Source: Rhizomys pruinosus
Taxonomy: Eukaryota; Chordata; Mammalia; Rodentia; Spalacidae
Assembly (NCBI GenBank): GCA_009823505.1
Contig: VZQC01002896.1
Location: 1,634,768-1,698,767, forward strand
Direction: 5' to 3'
Length of the DNA stretch: 64,000 bases
Made by a program: the position numbers and the translations under genes. Shown here one piece after another: positions 23,139 through 33,571 of this stretch (its first letter is position 1; each line of letters begins with the position of its first letter). The notes below the pieces were generated by a model. That model saw only the letters and a list, made by a program, of their open reading frames with translations. It made no database searches and had not been told where the DNA came from.

Positions 23139-23782
23139 CAATACTCGGGTGCTCTTAAACCAGCACTGGAAACAAGTAATGAAGGAGGCACTCTCTGGAT
23201 TCTCAAATCTGAACAAACCTCACAATGATGAGTATCATTTTTCCTTAAAAATTCTTGCTCTTGGCTAAAAATGTACTGTGTATTTCATGCTGACCAAAAG
23301 ATAGTCACTTGACTTATTACGAAACTAAGTTACAGTTTAGTAAACAGACTATTTCCCAAAGTAGAATCCATCTGAGAGACAAGAAAACCTAAAAGACCTT
23401 GGCAGCAAAAGACCAGAAACAATGGAACCATTTTACAAAGGCATTTAACCTCTCCAGTGTCTATTCATTTCATACATACCTAAGAAGCTAGCAAATATGC
23501 CAGGTTAATATCACCAGTAATGGATAAAACATGCAGGACCTCCAGATCAGTCAAAACAAGCACATAACTCAGCAATTATGCCACAGCAATTGGTACTAAG
23601 GGCAGGTGCAGGCTGAGAGTAGGCATTCTAGAGAAACTGATGTATGAACAAACTCCCAAAGTAACAGCAGGAAATGCTAGTGGATACCAGATGTCCAGAT
23701 TTGCATCTTATCTAAAGTGAAGATATTCTAGGAACCCCTGCTGATGCTAAATCCTCAATAGCACTAAACCCTACATATACTG

Positions 23783-23784
23783 TG

Positions 23785-23819
<35 letters not shown>
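23783..23819 (+). repeat. (GT)n microsatellite
   Basis: Regular GT run. The copy 1 equivalent is irregular (ggtg and ggtgtt interruptions). Confidence 0.95.
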
Positions 23820-23821
<2 letters not shown>

Positions 23822-23865
23822 ACCCTATGATAAACTAATTTTACACACAATAAGAAACTAAGGAC

Positions 23866-24095
23866 GAGGCTAGAGAGATGGCCTAGTGGTTAAGAGTGCC
23901 GACTGCTCTTGTAGAGGACCCGGGTTCGATCCCCAGCACCCACATGGCAGCTGAGAACTGTTATTAACTCCAGTTCCAGGGGAATCTGACACCCTCTTCT
24001 GACCTCCATGGCATTGCACAATATGATATGGGTGCACAAACCTACATGCAGACAGTACATTCATACACATAAAAATAAATTTTTTTTTAAAAATT
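23866..24095 (+). mobile_element. B2 SINE
   Basis: gaggctagagagatggcct to cagtacattcatacacat plus A/T tail. Confidence 0.92.
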
Positions 24096-24180
24096 AAAAA
24101 AAAAAGAAATGCTGAAATCAAATCAAATTATAACTTAAAAAAAAGAAATTAAGGACATAACATATTAAAAAAAGGGAAGT

Positions 24181-24283
24181 ATGCCGGGTGTGGTGGTGCA
24201 CGCCTTTAATCCCAGCACTCGGGAGGCAGAGGCAGGCGGATCTTTGGGAGTTCAAGGCCAGCCTGTTCTACATAGTAAGTTCA
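24181..24283 (+). mobile_element. B1 SINE, 3'-truncated
   Basis: Left two thirds of B1 (gccgggtgtggtggtgcacg to cagcctgttctacatag) without the final part or a poly(A). Confidence 0.85.
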
Positions 24284-24543
24284 TGACTTTTCTCCTAAAG
24301 TCTTCCTCTTCTATCTTCATTCTTCTGATGATGGGGGATAGCACAATGCGTATGTGACGAGATGAAGTGTGGTGTATAACAGGTATTATCACATAGTGTT
24401 AGGCTGTCAATGACCTGACAAGCATGGAGAGGAGCAGCATCTGCTTCAGGCGATCCTGACAGTGAAGCATGTCCCAGGATGCACCAGATTTTATAGCAAT
24501 ACTCAGAACAGCACACAATTTCAGACTTAAAAATGATTTATTT

Positions 24544-24772
24544 GGGGCTGGAGAGATGGCCTAGCGCTTAAGAGCGCCGACCGCTCTTACAGAGGATCCA
24601 GGTTCGATCCCCAGCAACCACATAGCAGCCGAGAGCCGTCTGAAACTCCAATTCCAGGAGAACTCCAGCTCCAGGGGAATCTGAGACCCTCTTCTGACCT
24701 CCGTAGCATTGCACGACACAGGTGCACAGACCTGCATGCAGACACTACATTGATACACATACAGAAATTAAA
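24544..24772 (+). mobile_element. B2 SINE
   Basis: ggggctggagagatggcct to acattgatacacatac, with a poly(A) tail. Confidence 0.93.
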
Positions 24773-25310
24773 AAAAAAATGATTTATTTATAGGATTTTC
24801 TATGTGTTACTTATGGACAGCAGTAGTCTACAGGAAACTGAAACTGTGGAAAGCAAAGCGGGAAGGACTACTGTGTGTTAAAGGCATGCTAGCAGTATAG
24901 TAATTGCTTCTGCGCATGATCAAGGAAGGATAAAGAGCGTATTGCATGGCAATGAGTAACCTCTGCTGAAAGAAAACAATGCAAGCAAGATTTACTAGCA
25001 CTTAAATTTCCACAGTAAGCACTAGTAATTGATACCAAAATGCTCTACTGGTATCTATGGGGGCGGGGGGGGACCCAAGTAGAATAGATAAAATTATATT
25101 CAATAGTTCTCCTTTTCATTTTCAGAATGTTATCTGAGAAATGTCTACAAACTGACTACTAGAATGAAAACATGGTAAAATAATAAAATATTTCAACAAA
25201 TAAAATACAAAGAAACTAAGAAAAGGCTGGAATTATTCACATTATCCCCCCCCCCCCACAAAGCTCTATTTTACAAGATGGCAAATGCCTAAATTTGATG
25301 AGCTATTTTC

Positions 25311-25643
25311 TCCCCCCCCCCCCCCCCCCCCCCCGTTTTTAAGACAGGGTCTCCCTTTTAGCCCCCCAGCTGGCCTGGAATTCACTAAGTAGATCGGCTG
25401 GCCTTGAACTTAAAGGCAAGCCTCTGCCTCCCAAGCGATAGGGATTAAAGGTGTGTGCCACCACAACAGTAATATTCTTTTTTTTTTTTTTTTTTTTTTG
25501 TTCTTTTCCAGACAGGGTCTCCCTGTAGTCCCAGCTGTCCTGGAACTCACTCTGTAGACCAGGCTGGCCTTGAACTCACAAAGATCCACCTGCCTCTGCC
25601 TCCCAAGTGCTAGGATTAAAGGCATGCGCCACCATGCCCAGCT
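25311..25643 (-). mobile_element. Poly-C run and two adjacent B1 SINEs
   Basis: A C-run of over 20 at 25311-25334, then reverse B1s at about 25337-25475 and 25478-25643 separated by poly-T. Confidence 0.9.
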
Positions 25644-25923
25644 AATATTCTAACTTTTAAGCTTCAGGGAAGAATTAAAAGCTTGGTGAAATGTCACAGC
25701 ACATTTAGATGCTGTTTGAAGCCCTAAAACAAGAAAGGCCACCTAAGTGGAGAATGGAAGAATAATAATAATAAAAAAAAAACGGTTATAAATTTGGTAA
25801 AGGGAGCAAGTAACACTTGCTCTTCACACTCAAAACAGCATGTTAGGAAGAATAAACAACTGCCAGGTAAAACAAGCCTTCAACACTGAGCACATCTTTG
25901 TAAATGGTGAGTCCAGGTCCTAC
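25644..25923. other. Spdl1 intron 2 start, no repeat
   Basis: Single-copy sequence right of the duplication, up to the exon 2 donor gtagga (complement of 25918-25923). Confidence 0.6.
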
Positions 25924-26098
25924 CTCAGTCATTGTCATCATGTCATCATGACACTTGTCCACCTAGTTCTGCAATTCGGTTTGCCTCTCCAAAAGCTGTA
26001 AACCATACTGTGCAGCTTGTAGTCTCTCTCTTTCACACTCTTTGAGTTTACTTCGAAGGTCTGTGATGTCTGCCTCCATGTTGTTTTCTGTTTTCAGC
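25924..26098 (-). pseudogene. Spdl1: Spdl1 exon 2 with start codon (stop at codon 39)
   Basis: The start ATG is at 26077-26079 in AACATGG. It reads MEADITDLRSKLKECERERL, QAAQYGLQLLERQTELQN, then TAG (25963-25965) where human has Gln, then VDKCHDDMMTMTE. AAQYG is the CC1-box segment that binds the dynein light intermediate chain. The acceptor is CAGTAG, and either AG may be used (end 26098 or 26101). Confidence 0.88.
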
Positions 26099-26392
26099 CT
26101 ACTGAATAGGAAATACAATTATTGAGCTTAACTAGAAACAACGATATCAATAAAAGAAAAATAGATGCAACAATACTGTCACACAAAAACAAAGGATTTT
26201 TACGATTTTACTCCTGATTTGGAAGACAATGTCTCTGACTGGCAGTAACTCAGGAGGTGCTGAGAAATGACAAAATTCTGCAAATAATTTGTTGCAAAGT
26301 CAATATAATTTTCTGACAAATGGTGAATCTAAGGCTTCTGGCCTGAACAACTTGTAGTCCCTCTGCGGAGGGACTGATATAAAAAATATTAC
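26099..26392. other. Spdl1 intron 1 part
   Basis: Nothing but AT-rich intron sequence was recognised. Confidence 0.5.
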
Positions 26393-26540
26393 AGGGTTGG
26401 GCATGGTGATGCACACCTTTAATCCCAGCACTCTGGAGAGGCAGAAGGATCTCAGTGAGTTCAAAACAAGTCTTTGGTCTACAAAACAAATTCCAAGCCA
26501 GCCAGGGCTAAACAGTTGAGACCCTGACTAAAGAACAACA
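26393..26540 (+). mobile_element. B1 SINE, diverged
   Basis: gggttgggcatggtgatgc to gagaccctgactaaagaac. It is older than most B1s here. Confidence 0.82.
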
Positions 26541-26593
26541 ACAACATTAACAACAAACTATATGGGAAAGAACACAAATTAAGAATTCACATT

Positions 26594-26859
26594 CTGGGGC
26601 TGGAGAGATGGCTCAGCAGTTAACAGCACCAACTGCTCTTGCAGAGGACCTGGGTTCGATTCCCAGCACCCACATGGCAGCTAAGAACAGTCTTTAAACC
26701 TGGCATGGTGGTGCACACCTTTAATCCCAGCACTCGGGAGGCAGAGGCAGGTGGATCTTTGTGAGTTCAAGGCCAGCCTGGTCTACATAGCGAGTTTCAG
26801 ACCAGCTGGGACTAAAGGGAGACCCTGTCTCCAAAAGACCAAAAACAAACAAAAAAAAA
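26594..26859 (+). mobile_element. Chimeric B2-B1 SINE
   Basis: The first about 103 bp are the head of a B2 (tggggctggagagatggctc to aagaacagtctttaa). At about 26697 this passes directly into a full-length B1 (cctggcatggtggtgcacac to ccaaaagacc plus A-rich tail). One 13-bp duplication, aagaattcacatt, bounds the whole unit (26581-26593 and 26860-26872). No duplication separates B2 from B1, so it looks like a single insertion of a fused RNA or a template switch. Confidence 0.85.
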
Positions 26860-26872
26860 AAGAATTCACATT

Positions 26873-28029
26873 TGGGGTATAGCAAGTCTAAGCAGTTGAA
26901 TACATGGCTAGGAGGAATCTGGACTAGAAAATACAAAATTGGATGCTGCCAACATTATGTCTTTGGGACTCCTTATCTCCAGATGAGCATAATTAAAGAC
27001 AAGAAGACTAAGGACTGAATGTTGTTAGAAGGAAGACAACAGAGTGCACTCAGGTATCACCTGTGGAGTAAGTGGCAAACTAAGAGCATGTCGTGTTCTG
27101 AAAGCCAATAAAGTTTCTTCAGGAGGTGGACATGATTCATGGCAAGCGCTGCTAAGTTTTAGGTGAGAATTAAGAATAGGTCAGTGGTAAGTGTTCTGGT
27201 GTACAGAAAGCCTGGAACAGGTTTGACAGAATGCTGAGAGATGCAAGTCAGTGGCTAAATGACCTGAGAATTAGAGTTGGACTCCAAAGCCTGGAGTGGG
27301 AATCGCTTTTCTATCCAACTCCTCTCCACCCACGGTCCATATAAGGATTAAGGTGACAGGAAGCTCTAGGAATCAAACTTCCTGAGTTCTTGGCCCACCC
27401 CTACCACTTACTGGCTGCATAAATGTGAACAAGTTTAACATCTCGACTATACAGCAAGAACACCAAAAGACCTCTAACAAGACTGAGAACATTAAAACTG
27501 ATGGCATAGAAACTGACTAGGACTGAATCTGACACTGAGGTGCCAACACACAGCTAAACCAGAGTGTAAACAGAACAGTCGGCCGTGTACCCAGTTGCTT
27601 GGAAATTTATTCGAACTTGAATTCATGGTTTCCATACTTTATACTTGGCTTTCTTTTAAAGAATAGAAATTATTAGAGGGGGTTTCCATCCCTAAATGAT
27701 TCTTCTATATAAAAGCTCCTCAGTTTTAGCTCTTAGCTACACACTGGAGAATGTATGCGTCGTCGTCAGCTGACTAGACTTTCTACAGGCATCATTTTGT
27801 GTCTTCTCTGGTGAAATTACTCTTACAACAGAAACATAATAAAAGCTACATATGGGGTTTTAAGCTTTCCAGGAGCCACATTTTCCAAAGTAATCACGGG
27901 TGAAAAAAATATTTAACTCAATATATCCAAAATATCAATGCTGTCTGTCATTTTAAAAATTAGTGTCTTTTAATATTACCTTCACAATCCAGGACGCATT
28001 TTACATTTGCAGTTAATTCGGGCTGCCAA
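26873..28029. other. Spdl1 intron 1, no gene
   Basis: Unique-looking sequence of over 1.1 kb with no SINE recognised, leading into the CpG-rich promoter region. Confidence 0.55.
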
Positions 28030-28560
28030 CAGTGGCTAGGGGTTACCGTACTGGACCACGAAGATCCAGTAGTCCCAGCATTCTGAGGCTTAAGGACCCT
28101 AGGGGTCCTAATTCACCAGCACCCGCTGGCAGCGCAACTGGTGCAACGGAAAACAGAGGCCGACCCGGAATCCGGCTCACGGGAACACCGGATTCCAGGA
28201 GAGCAGACGTTCCGCCTGAGACCGCCCGGCGTCCCAAGCCCGGTTCTCCCCGCCATCTGCTCGCACCCCGCCGCTCGCCCTTACCTTAGTCCTCAGTCTT
28301 CCCGATTGCTGCAGCCAGAGCTGGACTCGGGAGCACCGAGAACCAGCGACTCTTGCAACCAAACCCACCTGACTACATTAATAAGTCTCCATTCATTCAC
28401 CGGGACCCCGCTAGTACTTTTTGAATGCAGTTCTCTCGAGAACCATCACTTCTCACGAGATGTTCCGCCCAATCCGCAGGCGAGAACCCGCGGAGGGCCT
28501 TCCGGGCTCGACGCCCGCCTCCTCCAGACAACTGCGCAGGCGCGACTTGCGCGCTTTGGT
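28030..28560 (-). promoter_or_regulatory. Spdl1: CpG-rich, TATA-less Spdl1 promoter
   Basis: GC and CpG content rise sharply here compared with the flanks. Sites visible: an NRF1-like tgcgcaggcgcg (28533-28544), an ETS site ccttccgg (28497-28504), a GC box with an overlapping CCAAT box (ccgcccaat, 28465-28473), tctcacgaga (28451-28460, one change from TCTCGCGAGA), and tttgaa (28419-28424), which fits the CHR element of G2/M genes. Spacing between CCAAT and CHR is about 45 bp. The sites are seen. Their use, and the direction toward the minus strand, are inferred from the exon 1 donor. Confidence 0.7.
28285..28450 (-). pseudogene. Spdl1: Spdl1 exon 1, non-coding (5' end approximate)
   Basis: On the minus strand GACTGAGGACTAAG is followed by gtaagg (donor at 28283-28284), a strong 5' splice site inside the CpG-rich block. 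The start codon is in exon 2, so this exon would be 5' UTR. The transcription start is a guess. Confidence 0.55.
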
Positions 28561-28689
28561 TTTCTTGTTTTCGCGTTAGTGGGTTCTGCTTAGGGTTGTG
28601 TTCCTGGGTGTTTGCGAGGGATCTGCGTTTAAGTGGCTTGTTTCGAGTTTTGTTTGTCTTCAGCAACATCCGCAGTAGGGACGGTGGTT

Positions 28690-28847
28690 AGTTTTTTGTT
28701 TTCGAGACAGGACCTCCTTGTAGCCTCAGCTGACCTGGAACTCATTTATGTAAACCAGGCTGGCTCAATCTCACAGAGATCCACGGATCTCTGCCTCCCA
28801 ACTTCTGAGATTAAAAGTTTGCTCCACCACGCCCGGCCTACGAATCC
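28690..28847 (-). mobile_element. B1 SINE, diverged
   Basis: gagacaggacctccttgtagc to ccaccacgcccggcc, just upstream of the Spdl1 promoter. Confidence 0.88.
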
Positions 28848-28993
28848 TCTCTTTTCCGCCTGCAAACAAACTTATGAAGCAGGCGTTAATATCCTTCCCA
28901 TCCTACAGTGGACGTCAACCCCCATTCCCGAAGAAACGTGACTTGTCCAAGTGATAGGACTACTATTTAATGATGATTCTAGCGTGCAGGGCC

Positions 28994-29030
28994 GTATGTA
29001 TGTATGTATGTATGTATGTATGTATGTATA
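28994..29030 (+). repeat. (GTAT)n microsatellite
   Basis: Nine gtat units. Confidence 0.95.
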
Positions 29031-29832
29031 GTTAAGGAATCGTTTTGTAAATATGTTTATCCAAAATGTGAGCAATTGGAAATAGCAGCCAACATTTAGT
29101 GAGCCCTGGTGAGTTCTAGCAGCTACTTTGCCTGTTCTTTGGAGCACCAAAGTTTCATTCATTTGTTCAGCTGAGGATTTAGCTCTGGTTCTTTTTACAT
29201 CGTGTTTTTCTGTGTGCGTTGCATCTTCCCCGTTAGTAGATAAATGTGCTGAGACGACTACCACTGCAAACGCTGAAAACTTCCCTGATTTCAGTCCACC
29301 ACAACCCCATTTTGTTCTTCTTTATAACAAAATGCCTGAAAAAGAAGTTGGCGCTTTTGATTCTCTTTTACTCCCTCTTCAACTGAGGTTAAGTCACAGC
29401 CAGTACAGCAAGTTGGCTCTTGACCACCACTGACTTTTTTTACACCACAGGACCTCCATTGCAAAGTCTAGTAGTCAATAGTTAGTCTTTCCTTTTCTTG
29501 CATTTGGCAAAGACGAATGCCTCCATTAAGTTTTAATTACCTTATATGCCACACTCGCTTGTTCCCCCTGCCCCTTCATTTTGTTTGCAGAAATAGAGAT
29601 TTCTCACTAAGCTAGACCAGACTATAAAGGATTGAACTGAGTTTTAAGCAACAATGAGGCCTTCAAACAGACTGAGTTCTTGAGTCAATGAAGCAAATTC
29701 TATTTCCTTTATCATTTTTAGACTTCTCAATTCAAGAGTCAGAATGACACTTCCAGCCTCTGGCTGATTCTGTGGGCTGCCCTGCCCTAGCATGAATCAA
29801 AGCCAATTATGCTTTTTAAAGTAAATGCGTTG
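29031..29832. other. Intergenic, no gene
   Basis: A 101-codon frame at 29128-29433 has no family resemblance. I see no repeat. Confidence 0.5.
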
Positions 29833-29979
29833 GGCCAGGCATGGTGGTGCACGCCTTTAATTCTAGCACTTGGAAAGCACGGATCTCTGTGAGTTCAAGG
29901 CCCGCCTAATCTACATAGTGAGCTCCAGGCCAGCTGGGACTAAAGGGAGACCCTGTCTCAAAAAGACAAAAAAAAAAAA
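29833..29979 (+). mobile_element. B1 SINE with internal loss
   Basis: gggccaggcatggtggtgca to aaaaagac plus poly(A), with a short deletion after agcacttgg. Flanked by aagtaaatgcgttg and aagtaaatttgttg. Confidence 0.9.
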
Positions 29980-29994
29980 AAAGTAAATTTGTTG

Positions 29995-30191
29995 GGGCTG
30001 GAGAGATGGCTCAGCAGTTAAGAGCACCAACTGCTCTTGCAGAGGACCTGGGTTTGATTCCCAGCACCCCCAAGAGAACCGTCTTTAATTCCAGTTCCAG
30101 GGGAGACTCCCTCTTCCGACCTCCCGGTGTACCAACCTACATGCAGACAGTACACTCACACACATAAAAAATAATAAATAAAAAAATTTTT
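29995..30191 (+). mobile_element. B2 SINE
   Basis: Full B2 with the duplication aagtaaatttgttg at 29981-29994 and 30192-30205. It shares its left target sequence with the end of the B1 before it. Confidence 0.92.
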
Positions 30192-30219
30192 AAGTAAATT
30201 TGTTGTGATTTTGTGGGGT

Positions 30220-30440
30220 TTTATTTTATTTTTATTTTATGTGTATGAGTGTATTGCATGCATGGGTACGTAAGTGCACTGGTACTATGCAATGCCCTTA
30301 GAGGACAGAAGAGGGCATCAGATCCCCTGAGCTGGAGTTACCAACAGTTTGTTAACCACCATGAGGGTGCTGGGACTAGAACCTAAGTCTTCTGCAAGAG
30401 CAGCCAATGGTCTTAACCACTGAGCAATCTCTCCAGCCCC
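30220..30440 (-). mobile_element. B2 SINE, older
   Basis: Reverse B2 (ttatgtgtatgagtgtattg to gcaatctctccagcccc). Confidence 0.85.
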
Positions 30441-31714
30441 TGATTTTTGCTTTTTGAGATAGGTCATTCCTTACAAATAGTCTGGGTAGAGTGCTGCCAG
30501 TACCATGACTAAACACTAGACGTCACAAGTGAAATGAATTCTGGAGAGTAGGTTTTACAGATTAATTTATATTCCCATTCCTTAGTTCCAAGTGCATCTC
30601 TCCAAAATCAGATTGAGGTCCACATACATGACCTTCATGCCAAAGGCCTAGGATAGGGTTTGAGTCCTTTATGTCTTTCATTTTCTTCTTTTTTTTCATT
30701 TTCAATTGACATAATGAGAGTTGGGCCATTCTTCGTCACATGATAGTGGGTTTACCAAGCATGGGAAGAGCCTCCAAATTCTGAGAAACAACAAAAATCC
30801 ACCCCAACATTCATTACGTTCCTACTACTGTAACACTCTTACAATTCCTAATACTATACCTATTTGAAGTGGGGGTTGACTGTTGTTATAAACTTGTCAT
30901 TTGTCTACTGTGACTATTCTATACCACTTATTAGCAAGGGTGTAGAAGGGAGTGTGGTATTTTCTTAAGGAATTTCAACACAAACCAATTGGTTGGGGGC
31001 ACTGGAGATAAATAGTCTCATACAAAAGCACAGAGTTTAGTAGATACATTTGCCAAACAATAAATTCCTATTTAGAGAATGTCTTAAATCGTCTTGTTCT
31101 TTCGCATTACTAAATAGAGCTGTAAGCTAGACTTTGTTTGGATCAAGCTAGTGCAGGACTCTGAGAAACCAAGCAGTTTGAAATAAAATGAGATTATTTA
31201 GTAAAGTTCTATGATGCATAGAACAGGCTGAGAGCTGATGTTTTAGAAGTTACCATGAAGGTTGTGATCACTGCAGCCTGTACAATGGGTGAGCAAAGAA
31301 AAGGAGAAGAAAGGTTTGAGTGCAGGACTTGGGGACTGTCCTAATCCACAGAATAAGAGCGGACCAAGGCTGTGACAAGGGGGACAGAGGAAACATGAGA
31401 AGATAATGAGCTGTAAGAACTCCCAAGGTGATGATTAGCTCTCAGAACAATCATCCCAGGCAGGTAGATTTGACTGCTTAATTGTAAGGATGATAATGAA
31501 ACACAGTCTATAGTCTCTTCCTGGATCTGTGGTGTAGAGCACCTCCTTTAACTCCTATGAGCTCTGGTTCTACATCCTGTTTCTGTCTAAAGAGATGCAA
31601 GTCCCAGCATCAACTTCTCCATTTTTTTTCTCATTCAAAGCATTCTGTGTTGCTTAAGTGATTGATCTTTGCCTCTGTGATCAACCATGTGAACACTTTA
31701 CACTGATGCTACCC
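30441..31714. other. Intergenic, nothing recognised
   Basis: No SINE, L1 or coding signal that I can defend over about 1.3 kb. Confidence 0.45.
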
Positions 31715-31890
31715 TTTCAGTTTGTGATAAAGGTGAGGCCCTTACTAGAACTGGTGTCATTATAGGAGAGAAAGAGAGAACCAATAAGGAGAGGTGGATC
31801 ATTAGAAACCAACACTGCTGAACTTTCAGGCTCCAGAACTGTGAGAAAATATACAGTAGTTTAAGCTACTTGTCTATAGATCTGAGAGAT
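31715..31890 (+). mobile_element. MaLR-type LTR remnant
   Basis: aggtgaggcccttactagaa, actggtgtcattataggag, gctccagaactgtgagaaaa and agtttaagctac occur in the order seen at the 3' end of MLT1/MST LTRs. The remnant is old and 5'-incomplete. Confidence 0.6.
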
Positions 31891-32191
31891 ATCAGCCCTC
31901 TATAAAGTCATGGCTACAACTTCCAGCTTCCGTGTGGCTTGAGAATGGAATGAAAAGCAATGGTGATATGTAAAGAAAGAGAAAAAGAGCCCTGGTCTTG
32001 CCACTTGAGTGATCCAAGCCTCTAGTGATATCCCAGTTTGTTTACCTTTTGCTCAGACACCTTCAGGTTGAGTTTTCTCTTGATTGGAAAATAAAATGTT
32101 CTAACCAATATACAATCGTTCCTCTGTGTGAGTTTGAATGGACTAAAACTGTGAAGTTCCAGTTTTATATGTAGGTCTTGTACTGGGTAGG

Positions 32192-32456
32192 TTTTTTTTT
32201 AATTTTTTTTTAATTTTTTAATTTTTTATTTATTTCTGTATGTGTATGAATGTACTGTCTGCATGCAAGCCTGTGCACCCATGTTGTGCAATGCCGCGGA
32301 GGTCAGAAGAGGGTCTCGGATTCCCCTGGAACTGGAGTTCTCCTGGAATTGGAGTTTCAGACAGTTCTTGGCCGCCATGTGGGTGCTGGGGATTGAACCT
32401 GGGTCCTCTGTAAGAGCGGTCGGCACTCTTAACCGCTAGGCCATCTCTCCAGCCCC
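32192..32456 (-). mobile_element. B2 SINE
   Basis: Full reverse B2 between gtactgggtag and gtactggatag copies. It sits at the edge of the URR1-like element that follows. Confidence 0.92.
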
Positions 32457-32855
32457 GTACTGGATAGTTTTTATGAACTTGACAAAACGTAGGCATGCCT
32501 AGAAAAAGGAACCTCAGTTGAGGAATTTCCTCCATCAGATTAGTCTGTGGGCATTTTAATGGGTGCTAATTGAGGTAGGAGGACCCAGCCCACTGTGGAC
32601 AGTACTATCCCAGGACAGGTGGATCTGGACTGTATAAGAAAGGTAGCTGAGCAAGCCAGGGGAAGCAAGCCAGTAGGTAAGCAGTGTTCCTCCATGGTCT
32701 CTCATTCAGCTTCTACCTCAGGTTCCTGCCTTGACTTCTTTCAGTGAGTGACTGTGATGTGGAAGTTTAACCTAAGTCAACTTTTTCCTTCCTCAAGTTT
32801 CTTTTGGTCAATGTTTACCACAGCAACAAAGAAGCAAACTAGGACAGGACTTACT
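32457..32855 (-). mobile_element. URR1-like DNA transposon remnant
   Basis: gaacttgacaaaacg, ggacccagcccactgtgga, gaagcaagccagtaggtaagc and gaagcaaactaggacag match, from memory, the rodent hAT-type URR1 repeat. A second one is at 59288-59645. Orientation is by convention and uncertain. Confidence 0.65.
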
Positions 32856-33009
32856 GTTACTCCCAGAGATAAGTTGCCTTCTTTGGGGTAAAAACATCCT
32901 TAGGTGAAGTAAAGGAAGCTTTATTCTAAATGAAAGGCCTAGGAAATGGTGGAGGAAAGAAAAGATTCAGCAGCTTCTGGGTAAGCCCTTTTCCTGGGTG
33001 ATCTCCATG

Positions 33010-33158
33010 CTACTTTTTTTTAGACAGGGTCTCCCTGCAGCCCCAACTGGCCTGGAACTCACTATATAGACCAGGCTGGCCTCCAGTTCACAGAGATATG
33101 CCTGCCTCTGCCTCCCAACTGCTTGGATTAAAGGTGTGTGCCACCAGGCCCAACTTCT
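33010..33158 (-). mobile_element. B1 SINE
   Basis: gacagggtctccctgcagcc to gccaccaggcccaac. Confidence 0.9.
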
Positions 33159-33531
33159 CTATGCCACACTTAAATTGACTTATCCAGATAATCTTAGCAT
33201 CTAAGCAAGTTAGAATTAAGATCACCTCGTTTATATCTGTTAGGCTTTTTACTTGCTAAGAACAGAACACACTTTTAGTTTTGTTATGTATATAAGTAGT
33301 CTTGTTTTTTTTTTATTATGTATAAGATTCTATTTTTACTCAGAACCTCCTACTTTCTGGCAGCCAATCCTTGTTCCTTGTGTTTTCAGACAGTGCTATG
33401 GTTAATTGGAGGCTTTTAATTCTCCTTATTCTGTTGGCTTAAGTTTATTTAACCCAAATCAGAGAGGATGTGAGAATAGTGATTCTTAATTCTTAGGGTT
33501 TCTATGACGTCTTGAATCTGTCACACTACTC

Positions 33532-33571
<40 letters not shown>

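Larger units (their letters stand above)
20974..25643. repeat. Tandem duplication, copy 2 (cleaner copy)
   Basis: It begins in poly(A) plus aaaaaatccatctttataat, the same target-site string that follows the B1 at 16180, and ends with the same B1 pair as copy 1. The join between the two copies falls in an A-run, which is where an overlap error would be expected. Confidence 0.85.
7429..28450 (-). pseudogene. Spdl1: Spdl1 (Spindly) intron-containing copy, disabled
   Basis: Ten exons in the correct order on the minus strand match Spindly, a long coiled-coil protein that links the RZZ complex at kinetochores to dynein and dynactin in mitosis. The match was made by recognising the protein, for example NREQM, GSQTEFEQQER, LEQKNGEIKHLLGEI and LFANERCLQLSESENMKL. 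The CC1-box segment (AAQYG) is in exon 2 and the Spindly motif (SLFAE) in exon 6. Splice sites are canonical, but the frame carries stops at 25963-25965, 13712-13714, 13413-13415 and 7469-7471, and deletions of 17, 8 and 1 nt in exons 3, 6 and 7 relative to human exon lengths. A product from the normal start would end after 38 residues. The C-terminal exon(s) with the prenylation site were not found in this window. Exon 3 appears twice because of a probable assembly duplication. An intact copy presumably exists elsewhere. Confidence 0.85.

Noticed and set aside
28032..28593. Open frames on both strands in the CpG-rich block
   Set aside because: GC-rich promoters have few stops by chance. No protein resemblance, and the block reads best as promoter plus a non-coding exon.
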